Assembly: GCA_964590495.1 (NCBI GenBank)
Contig: CAZPWQ010000105.1
Span: forward strand, 1-11,969
Reading direction: 5' to 3'
Source: CAZPWQ01 sp964590495
GTDB lineage: Bacteria > Bacteroidota > Rhodothermia > Balneolales > Balneolaceae
DNA length: 11,969 nt
In this document: in pieces, positions 6,184-11,969 of the stretch
Position numbering within the stretch: position 1 is the stretch's first letter
Layout: each line of letters starts with the position of its first letter
Translations under genes and position numbers: made by a program
Notes under the pieces: generated by a model
Seen by the model: the letters and a program-made list of their open reading frames with translations, nothing else
Told to the model about the DNA's origin: nothing
Database searches by the model: none

Positions 6184-8289
6184 TCAGAATGTTACCAACT
6201 GGTTAATCCTCTTTTTAATTTGATCTGCGCCCGGCAGTACAGCATTCATAAGTCTCGTATTGTATGGTACAGGAATATCGGGCATTGTTAGACGCTCTAC
6301 AGGTGCGTCTAAATACTTAAAGGCCTCCTGTGATAAAACGGCACTGATTTCGGCGCCAAAGCCGGCAGTGCGAGTATCTTCATGAACAATGAGGCACCGA
6401 TTTGTTTTTTTAACAGAATCAAGAACCGCCTCTTTATCCCACGGCATAATCGTTCGAAGGTCAAGTATATCTGCAGAAAACTCAGAATTATTTACGGCTT
6501 CCTCACAACGCTTGCACATGCCCCCCCAAGTAATTATCGAAATATCATCACCTTTCTGTAATTTTTTAGCTTTTCCGAAAGGGATTATATAATTATCACC
6601 CGGATATGGTTTCCGGGCATATTTAGCATCTAGTAAATTCCTGTGTTCAAAAAAAATTGTCGGATTATTAGCCCGCATTGCGGAACGCAGTAAACCAACC
6701 GCATCTTCTGCGTTACTGGGCATTGCCAGCTGCCATCCGACGGCATGGGCAAAAAACACTTCGTTACTAATACTGTGCCAGGGATCGCCGCACTTGGCAA
6801 ACCCTCCCGGCATACGAACTACAATTGGTGCAGCAAATTTATTTGCCGTACGCCAGCGGATGGTACCGCAGTTATTCAACTGTTCAATAGCGGGATCGGC
6901 ATACTTGCGAAATTGAATTTCTGCCACAGGCATAAGCCCCGAATAAGCCAGACCGACAGCACGTCCAATGATACCTTCTTCCGAAAGACTGGTGTCAAAC
7001 ACACGGGCTTCGCCAAACTCAGACTGCAATCCCATTGTGGCTGCATGAACTCCACCTTTCGCACCAACATCTTCCCCGAATACAAGTAATTTTGGATTGG
7101 TTTTGAGCTCATATTCTAAAGTTCGACGAATAGCTTCAACTATATTAATTCGCTGCTTTTCTGGTTTTGGCTTTTCTGAAGTAACGGGAAATTCATGTTT
7201 CTCAGGTGCCAGCCCTCCAATTATCTGAATATCAGGGGGACCATCATTTTTTGTTTCCGAAAAAGCATATCGGGTTGTTTGAGCCGGATCAGGTTCCGAG
7301 CGTGAAAGCGCTGCTTCAGATGATTCATCTACTTTCATTTTAGTCTCATCAGCCAAAGATTGCCATTCATCATCAGAAAATACTCTGGGGATCAAAAAGG
7401 ATCTGAGCCTGTCAAGCGGATCCTTTTGTTTTTCTTGTTCAATTATATCCTCTTCTTTATATGCCTGGTTATCCTGATAGGAATGACCGGTAAGCCGCGG
7501 CATTGTCAGGTGAATTAAGGCCGGGCCTTTTCGATCCCTTACATAGTCAACAGATTGCTGCAACAAATCAGCAGTTTCAACAGGATCTGTGCCGTCCCCG
7601 TCAAAAATCCGGATATTCTTAAATGAGTATAGGTTTTTGGCAATATTACCGCCCGGTGTTTGAAAATGTGAAGGGACAGAAATTCCATAGGCATTATCTT
7701 CAATATAAAACAGTACAGGCAGATTTTGCGTAGTAGCAATCGTCAAAGCCGACCAAAATCCATTTGTAGCTATGGAACCGTCACCTCCCAAAACTACAGA
7801 AATCGCTCTTTCATATTCATCTTCCTCCAATTCATTCCGGCGATATTCTATTCCCTGTGCCCAGCCTATTGCAGGTGTAAACTGCGAACCGACATCCCCT
7901 GACATCGGCAGGACTGTTGGACCGTCGATACCGGGTTTATTGCATACCACTCCAATATCACGGCCATCGCTGTATCCTCCTGCCTTGGCCATAGGTGCTG
8001 CCATTGCGTCTTCCACACTAAGTCCAAGGGAAAGCAACAGAGGTCTCGAACGGTAATAAGCACTTGCAGCATCATATTTAAGTGTAAGCATTGATCCCAA
8101 AAGTGCCTGCCCCAGTTCATGTCCCCGTGCAGAAAACTGATACAATACCTCCTTCTGCGGCACCAGTTCATTTTCCTCCTTGTAATCAATGGAACGGGAA
8201 GTAAGCATGATTTCAGCGATACGATTCCAGTCGATATTATTTATTTCAGGAAAATCTTTCACCTGTGAATTTTTTTTCTGACCTGACAT
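6184..8289 (-). CDS. Fused alpha/beta 2-oxoacid dehydrogenase E1 (branched-chain/aryl 2-oxoacid dehydrogenase type)
   Basis: This 701-residue protein joins both E1 subunits of a thiamine-diphosphate 2-oxoacid dehydrogenase. The alpha half (about 20-310) carries the ThDP/Mg motif GGDGSIATNGF at 168-178, closed by EDN (197-199), and the loop histidine His269 in LTGHSYQDNQAYK. A poorly conserved, acidic linker spans about 310-380. The beta half (about 381-701) starts INIVEAIRRTLEYEL and includes the ThDP-activating glutamate region TSLSEEGIIG (433-442) and MPGGFAKCGDPWHS. E1 decarboxylates a 2-oxoacid and passes the acyl group to the lipoyl domain of E2. No E2 or E3 gene is present here. The gene starts 18 bases after the hisC-like gene, so the two probably form an operon. 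That pairing and the nearby paa genes favour an aromatic 2-oxoacid such as phenylpyruvate, although branched-chain 2-oxoacids remain the family default. Confidence 0.9.
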   Translation of the reverse strand: MSGQKKNSQVKDFPEINNIDWNRIAEIMLTSRSIDYKEENELVPQKEVLYQFSARGHELGQALLGSMLTLKYDAASAYYRSRPLLLSLGLSVEDAMAAPMAKAGGYSDGRDIGVVCNKPGIDGPTVLPMSGDVGSQFTPAIGWAQGIEYRRNELEEDEYERAISVVLGGDGSIATNGFWSALTIATTQNLPVLFYIEDNAYGISVPSHFQTPGGNIAKNLYSFKNIRIFDGDGTDPVETADLLQQSVDYVRDRKGPALIHLTMPRLTGHSYQDNQAYKEEDIIEQEKQKDPLDRLRSFLIPRVFSDDEWQSLADETKMKVDESSEAALSRSEPDPAQTTRYAFSETKNDGPPDIQIIGGLAPEKHEFPVTSEKPKPEKQRINIVEAIRRTLEYELKTNPKLLVFGEDVGAKGGVHAATMGLQSEFGEARVFDTSLSEEGIIGRAVGLAYSGLMPVAEIQFRKYADPAIEQLNNCGTIRWRTANKFAAPIVVRMPGGFAKCGDPWHSISNEVFFAHAVGWQLAMPSNAEDAVGLLRSAMRANNPTIFFEHRNLLDAKYARKPYPGDNYIIPFGKAKKLQKGDDISIITWGGMCKRCEEAVNNSEFSADILDLRTIMPWDKEAVLDSVKKTNRCLIVHEDTRTAGFGAEISAVLSQEAFKYLDAPVERLTMPDIPVPYNTRLMNAVLPGADQIKKRINQLVTF

Positions 8290-8308
8290 TAGAAGAAAAC
8301 TTTTTGAT

Positions 8309-9430
8309 TTAAATCATATAATCAATTTCTATATTGTCAAAAACCTGTTCAAAGTGATCCATTTCTTTTTTTGTTCCGATAGTAATCCGTACACAGTCAG
8401 GAAGTCCGAAGGAATTTGTTCTACGCAATATCACTCCCTCTTCGAGCATCTTTTGCGTGAAATCAACAGCTTTTTTTACTGTAGGCAACTTCATGAGTAC
8501 AGAGTTGGAAATGGATGGTACATAGCTGACACCATGCTCTTCAAAAAAACTATACAACCTCTTTCGTCCCTTTTCGGCTACTTTTTTACTTTTCGAGATA
8601 AATTCCTGATCATCCAGTGCAACAGAAGCAGCAGCTTGTGCTAATGTTGTTGGTTCAAAAGTTAATTTCGTTTTCATCATTTGACTAATGATTTTTTTTG
8701 CTGCGATTCCATAACCTATCCGGAAACCTGCCAAACCATAAGCCTTTGAAAAGGTTCGCAGGGTTATAACGTTTGAGTAATTATAATCCAAAGAATGAGG
8801 ATAATCAGAGACGTCCCTCGAATATTCAAAATAGGCTTCATCCATAATTACAATAACATCATTCGGAATCATTCTCATAAAACGTTCAAATTCCGAACGG
8901 GTAACATAAGTTCCGGTTGGATTATTGGGGTTGGCAATATAAATCATCTTAGTTCTTGAATCCACAGCTTTTGACATCGCATCAAGATCAAAACGATAAT
9001 CATCAGTCAATGAAATTTTCCTGACTGTAACACCCCGCACACCAGCCTGAACAAAAAAACCGACGAACGTAGCATCGGCTGTAATGGCAATTTCGTTATT
9101 TAGAAAAAAAGTACGACAAAGAATAGAAATAATACTCTCAGAACCCGCTGCAATAATTATATTTTCCGGTTGCACATTATTCCGTTGGGCCAGTTTTGCC
9201 CGGAGATCCCGCGCAATAGGGTCTGGATAATCCTGGATCTGCGATAACGCATTTATGACAGCTTGTTTAACATGGGAACTATATCCAACCCTGTTCTCAT
9301 TTGAAGCAAGTTTAGAAATTCTGGACGGTTTGTATTTTCGGTTTACTTCTGCTATTGTTTTACCGGCGACATAAGGAGTTAAATCACGGATATTATAGGG
9401 TGTCAACTGTCGATCGGTACCTGGAGACAT
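8309..9430 (-). CDS. HisC-family class I/II aminotransferase (histidinol-phosphate / aromatic amino acid aminotransferase)
   Basis: This 373-residue protein covers the full length of HisC-type PLP enzymes. The PLP lysine is Lys229 in RTFSKAYGLAGFRIGY, with Asn170 in NPNNPTG, Asp197 and Tyr200 in DEAYFEY, Arg237, and the substrate-carboxylate arginine Arg348 in VRITIG. HisC enzymes transaminate histidinol phosphate with 2-oxoglutarate, and several relatives also, or only, act on phenylalanine and tyrosine. Family motifs are altered: SNENR at 43-47 instead of the usual SNENP, and GSES at 96-99 where HisC usually has GSDE. No other his gene is near, and the E1 gene follows after 18 bases, so a role in aromatic amino acid breakdown is more likely than histidine synthesis. 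No Shine-Dalgarno sequence precedes the ATG. The symbol is withheld because the substrate is unsure. Confidence 0.88.
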   Translation of the reverse strand: MSPGTDRQLTPYNIRDLTPYVAGKTIAEVNRKYKPSRISKLASNENRVGYSSHVKQAVINALSQIQDYPDPIARDLRAKLAQRNNVQPENIIIAAGSESIISILCRTFFLNNEIAITADATFVGFFVQAGVRGVTVRKISLTDDYRFDLDAMSKAVDSRTKMIYIANPNNPTGTYVTRSEFERFMRMIPNDVIVIMDEAYFEYSRDVSDYPHSLDYNYSNVITLRTFSKAYGLAGFRIGYGIAAKKIISQMMKTKLTFEPTTLAQAAASVALDDQEFISKSKKVAEKGRKRLYSFFEEHGVSYVPSISNSVLMKLPTVKKAVDFTQKMLEEGVILRRTNSFGLPDCVRITIGTKKEMDHFEQVFDNIEIDYMI

Positions 9431-9609
9431 ATAAACGATAAAGTTAAAATTCCACTTTTTATGGCATACTTATTCAAACCAAAAACCTGCTGTTAAATAT
9501 GATCAAATTAGCTCATTATAACAATGCACTGTTGTTGAGCTTTAACTGATGAAATAAGATTGGAACTGACTTTCTATTCAAAAATATTTAATAAAAATAA
9601 GGGATATAT
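9431..9609. promoter_or_regulatory. Divergent promoter region of the hisC-like operon and the SDR gene
   Basis: These 179 bases separate two divergent genes, so both promoters must lie here. The sequence is AT-rich. For the SDR, TTGGAA (9560-9565) and AATATT (9583-9588) are 17 bases apart and could be a -35/-10 pair, and AAGGGA (9599-9604) may be a weak ribosome binding site. No clear promoter was found for the minus-strand gene. Specific boxes are guesses. Confidence 0.4.
9510..9541. promoter_or_regulatory. Interrupted dyad in the divergent intergenic region
   Basis: AGCTC (9510-9514) pairs with GAGCT (9537-9541), and AACAA (9520-9524) pairs with TTGTT (9532-9536) around the 7-base centre TGCACTG. 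The five bases ATTAT are unpaired on the left side only. It could be an operator for a dimeric regulator of the hisC-E1 operon or the SDR, or an RNA hairpin in an untranslated leader. No regulator gene is present to link to it. Confidence 0.4.
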
Positions 9610-10305
9610 ATGACAAAGGTCATTGTAATTACTGGAGCAAGCCGGGGAATCGGTTATCAGCTTTGTCTGGCTCTTGCACGTAAGGACCACCGGATAGTTG
9701 CAGTGGCCCGATCTAAAGAAGCCCTCCTTCAGTTGCAACAAACATTTCCTGATAACATCAAAAGCATACCGGCCGATCTTGTTAATGAACAAGAAGTGAA
9801 AAAACTGGTTACCCGGATTAATGAAGATTTTTCAGGAGTAGATATTTTAGTTAATAATGCCGGAATGTTAATAAATAAGCCGTTTACAGAACTTTCTTTG
9901 GAGGATTGGCGAAATATGCTGGATATTAATATTCTTTCAGCTGTTGATTTGACCAGACAACTTTTGCCTTTATTCAACAAAAATGCACATGTTGTTAACA
10001 TAGGCAGTATGGGGGGATTTCAGGGAAGTTCCAAGTTTCCCGGCCTTTCAGCTTACAGTGTTTCAAAAGGGGCATTAAATATTCTATCTGAATGTCTGGC
10101 CGTAGAATTGAAAGATAAGCAGATAAAAGCAAACACATTATGTCTGGGTGCTGTTCAGACAGAAATGCTGAAAGGAGCTTTTCCCGGAGTAAAAGCCCCT
10201 GTCACTGCAGAAAAAATGGGCGAATATATAGCAGGTTTTGCCCTGGAAGGATCCACCTATTATAATGGACAGATATTGCCGGTGACAATAGGGAACCCGG
10301 AATAA
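9610..10305 (+). CDS. Short-chain dehydrogenase/reductase (SDR) family oxidoreductase
   Basis: This 231-residue protein is a classical SDR with a Rossmann fold. The nucleotide motif is TGASRGIG (8-15), NNAG is at 82-85, and the catalytic tetrad is Asn107, Ser133, Tyr149 and Lys153 (AYSVSK). Arg34 at the end of the second strand (VAVARS) suggests NADP(H) rather than NAD(H). It is slightly shorter than typical 245-250 residue SDRs because the C-terminal substrate loop and end are short. The substrate cannot be read from the sequence; it resembles 3-oxoacyl or carbonyl reductases. The ATG at 9610 follows a weak AAGGGA. It is divergent from the hisC-like operon. The next gene starts 68 bases downstream, with a hairpin between, so joint transcription is uncertain. 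Confidence 0.92.
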   Translation: MTKVIVITGASRGIGYQLCLALARKDHRIVAVARSKEALLQLQQTFPDNIKSIPADLVNEQEVKKLVTRINEDFSGVDILVNNAGMLINKPFTELSLEDWRNMLDINILSAVDLTRQLLPLFNKNAHVVNIGSMGGFQGSSKFPGLSAYSVSKGALNILSECLAVELKDKQIKANTLCLGAVQTEMLKGAFPGVKAPVTAEKMGEYIAGFALEGSTYYNGQILPVTIGNPE

Positions 10306-10308
10306 AGA

Positions 10309-10344
10309 AAGGTAATGGTATTCTTATCACAGAATTTCTACCTT
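10309..10344 (+). terminator. Possible terminator or attenuating hairpin after the SDR gene
   Basis: AAGGTA (10309-10314) pairs with TACCTT (10339-10344), and ATTCT (10320-10324) pairs with AGAAT (10331-10335) around the loop TATCAC. Internal bulges ATGGT and TTC separate the two stems. It begins four bases after the SDR stop. There is no immediate T-run, and ATTTTAA comes only some bases later, so termination is likely weak if it occurs. Confidence 0.35.
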
Positions 10345-10373
10345 AAGAATAATTTTAACTAATATGGTGAGTC

Positions 10374-11051
10374 GTGAAAAACAAAATTATTATTTTTGCC
10401 GCATTATTATTTTTACTCTCTTCAGTATTCATACAAACCTCACAGGCCCAATCAATTGAACTTGTAGCCAGCAATACACTTAATGGCGCCATGAACGGTG
10501 TCGCACTGGGAGGAGCCGTTATGGCATTGCAAAACAGTAACGATATTGCACCTATCCGGGTGGGGGTTGGAGCAGGCACCTTATATGGTATTGCAATTGG
10601 CGTCTATGATGTTTCATCGGTTAACAGCGGGCAACAGTTTTATATATCAGGGACTTTTAATGACGGGACCAATACCTCGATCCTTATCCTTCTTGATACC
10701 TTTTATGGAGCGGCAAGTGGTGCTGTCATTGCTTCTTCTATCTCCCTTATAGCCAAAGAACCTATTGTAGATGCCCTACGATATGGATCCGGAGTAGGAG
10801 CATGGGCAGGCTTCGGATTCGGATTGATTGATGCTTTTGTATTTTCAAGCCGACCGGGATCACAGATAGCCGCTGGAACCGGCAACCGACAACAGACAAC
10901 AGGATTGCTTACCTACCGTAACTCTGATTCAAATTTTGAGCTCGGGCTTATTTCTCCTTCTTTAACCGAAGTAAGAACAATATCTGCAACCGAAATCGGC
11001 TCATCGATTAATCCCTCGATAGACATTCTGCAACTCAATATCAGGCTTTAA
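10374..11051 (+). CDS. Exported glycine-rich hypothetical protein with two 47-residue repeats
   Basis: This 225-residue protein is not recognised. It starts with GTG, because an in-frame TGA at 10368-10370 blocks any earlier start and the nearby ATG at 10364 is in another frame. Residues 1-25 form a typical signal peptide (KNK, a hydrophobic core, then TSQA before Gln26). The mature part has two ungapped repeats, 34-80 and 108-154, each with two hydrophobic segments rich in GxxxG-like spacing, such as GVGAGTLYGIAIG and GSGVGAWAGFGFG. The C-terminal 60 residues are polar and strand-like, ending LQLNIRL. The glycine-zipper segments suggest insertion into, or assembly at, a membrane after export, perhaps the outer membrane. 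It overlaps the convergent hydrolase gene by four bases. Confidence 0.8.
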   Translation: MKNKIIIFAALLFLLSSVFIQTSQAQSIELVASNTLNGAMNGVALGGAVMALQNSNDIAPIRVGVGAGTLYGIAIGVYDVSSVNSGQQFYISGTFNDGTNTSILILLDTFYGAASGAVIASSISLIAKEPIVDALRYGSGVGAWAGFGFGLIDAFVFSSRPGSQIAAGTGNRQQTTGLLTYRNSDSNFELGLISPSLTEVRTISATEIGSSINPSIDILQLNIRL

Positions 11052-11968
11052 TCGACATCTTCATAGTCATCAGGTGTTTCAAAACTTGTTCCCTCCACCT
11101 TCCTGGATTGCGTCAAATGTTTTAGCAGAGATTTTACAGTATTGACATGTCCCGACAGAGACGGATGTAAGCCATCACTCAAATAATTCCATGCTTCAGG
11201 CTCATTATCCTCCTCTTCGCTGTCACTCATTCGTTTCCCCACAGGGTCAATGATATATCCTTTTTTACCGGTCAGTATTTCACGGATGTTGTTTAAATCT
11301 TCCTCAAAAATATCAAAATTAAATAAGCGAATCTGTTGAAGCATTTCTGTAATGACGGGGGGCGGTGGAATCCAGATAAGTGGATTATCGGTTATCTCAG
11401 AAATATTCGCTTCAATCGTATTGGTATTTTCCCAATAGTCAGCTAATGATACCAATGGCCTGTCAGGTGAAACATGCAAACGCTGGGCATCAAACGTACC
11501 CAGTGCTACTATAACCCAATCCGGGTCATAAGCCAAAACATCCCGATTAAGACGTTGTAATGCATCTGAAGTTGTATCATATGAGACGCCGCTGTTTATA
11601 AAAGTATAGTCTGCATCTTCAACACCGATTTCCAGAACATATTTGAAAATATTAAACCATCCCTGCAGATCGTCGGTAATTGAATCGCCCAACGCCACGA
11701 TTGTTGCATCTTTTTCAAAGGGTAAATCATCCAGCCAGTCTGCTGCTTCGTCTTCTTCAAGCAATTCAATAGCAGCCTCCTTTGCATTGGCAGTAAAGCG
11801 GTCACGCAACTTTGTCAATTCACTTTCCTCCAGCCCGAATAAACCTGCTATTGCTTTGGTATTCTCAATTCCCGGTAACAGGGGGTATTGTTTTTCTAAA
11901 TTCAGAAACTGTAGTAAATATTTTTCAAGAACTTCCTTCTCTTCCTTACTTGCTTTATGTTTGGCCAT
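11048..11968 (-). CDS. SGNH/GDSL-type hydrolase family protein with variant block III
   Basis: Residues 1 to about 85 are a charged helical extension without a signal peptide, and the SGNH domain spans about 86-285. Block I is ALGDSITDD with nucleophile Ser96, block II is INSGVSYD with Gly127, and block V is SDGLHPSLSGH with Asp265 and His268, so the catalytic Ser-Asp-His set is present. Block III reads LGTFDAQR, with Phe159 where the oxyanion-hole Asn of GxND normally sits. The tail is acidic (SDSEEEDNEPE at 248-258, ending DDYEDVD). SGNH enzymes are esterases, lipases or carbohydrate deacetylases; the substrate here is unknown and it appears cytoplasmic. The ATG at 11966-11968 is one base from the window edge, so an upstream in-frame start cannot be excluded. 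Its stop overlaps that of the convergent gene. Confidence 0.85.
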   Translation of the reverse strand: MAKHKASKEEKEVLEKYLLQFLNLEKQYPLLPGIENTKAIAGLFGLEESELTKLRDRFTANAKEAAIELLEEDEAADWLDDLPFEKDATIVALGDSITDDLQGWFNIFKYVLEIGVEDADYTFINSGVSYDTTSDALQRLNRDVLAYDPDWVIVALGTFDAQRLHVSPDRPLVSLADYWENTNTIEANISEITDNPLIWIPPPPVITEMLQQIRLFNFDIFEEDLNNIREILTGKKGYIIDPVGKRMSDSEEEDNEPEAWNYLSDGLHPSLSGHVNTVKSLLKHLTQSRKVEGTSFETPDDYEDVD

Positions 11969-11969
11969 A

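Noticed and set aside
8290..8308. Promoter between the hisC-like gene and E1
   Set aside because: Only 18 bases, too short for an independent promoter; co-transcription is simpler.
1..11969. CRISPR array, transposase, prophage, toxin-antitoxin or defence system
   Set aside because: All sizeable frames are accounted for by metabolic, sensory or hypothetical genes; no regular direct repeats with spacers, integrase or transposase motifs, or tRNA-like cloverleaf were seen on either strand.

Overview
The window looks like the chromosome of a heterotrophic Bacteroidota-like bacterium, perhaps of the Balneolota/Rhodothermota group. This is an inference from gene content (alpha/beta-fused 2-oxoacid dehydrogenase E1, a crotonase of the type seen in Bacteroidota paa clusters), from generally AT-rich DNA, and from start codons that mostly lack a Shine-Dalgarno sequence. 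No rRNA or other marker gene is present to confirm it. Coding density is high and no gap exceeds 180 bases.

Region 1 (1-4165, plus strand) is the end of a phenylacetate (paa) catabolic cluster: paaY (gamma-carbonic-anhydrase-like hexapeptide thioesterase), a 160-residue gene of unknown function, the complete bifunctional paaZ (aldehyde dehydrogenase plus MaoC-type oxepin-CoA hydrolase), and a crotonase-family gene. PaaZ opens the ring and oxidises the aldehyde. PaaY is known elsewhere to remove dead-end CoA thioesters. The crotonase probably acts in the lower beta-oxidation-like steps. The epoxidase (paaABCDE), ligase (paaK), paaG, paaH and paaJ are not in the window. Intergenic repeats made of CTTTGTG/CACAAAG units lie before paaY and between paaZ and the crotonase, with a possible fragment before paaZ.

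Region 2 (4260-9430, minus strand) reads, in transcription order, hisC-like aminotransferase, then 18 bases later a fused 2-oxoacid dehydrogenase E1 (probably one operon), then after 103 bases a membrane histidine kinase of the HisKA_2 type with HAMP and PAS domains. It converges on the paa genes. An aromatic aminotransferase plus a 2-oxoacid dehydrogenase beside paa genes suggests, without proving, a route from phenylalanine through phenylpyruvate to phenylacetyl-CoA feeding the paa pathway.

Region 3 (9431-11969) starts with a 179-base divergent promoter region containing an interrupted dyad. It continues with a short-chain dehydrogenase (plus), an unrecognised exported protein built from two ungapped 47-residue glycine-zipper repeats (plus), and an SGNH/GDSL hydrolase (minus) whose start lies one base from the window edge. 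The last two genes converge and share the four bases TTAA as overlapping stop codons.

No mobile element, CRISPR array, tRNA, rRNA or defence system is visible.
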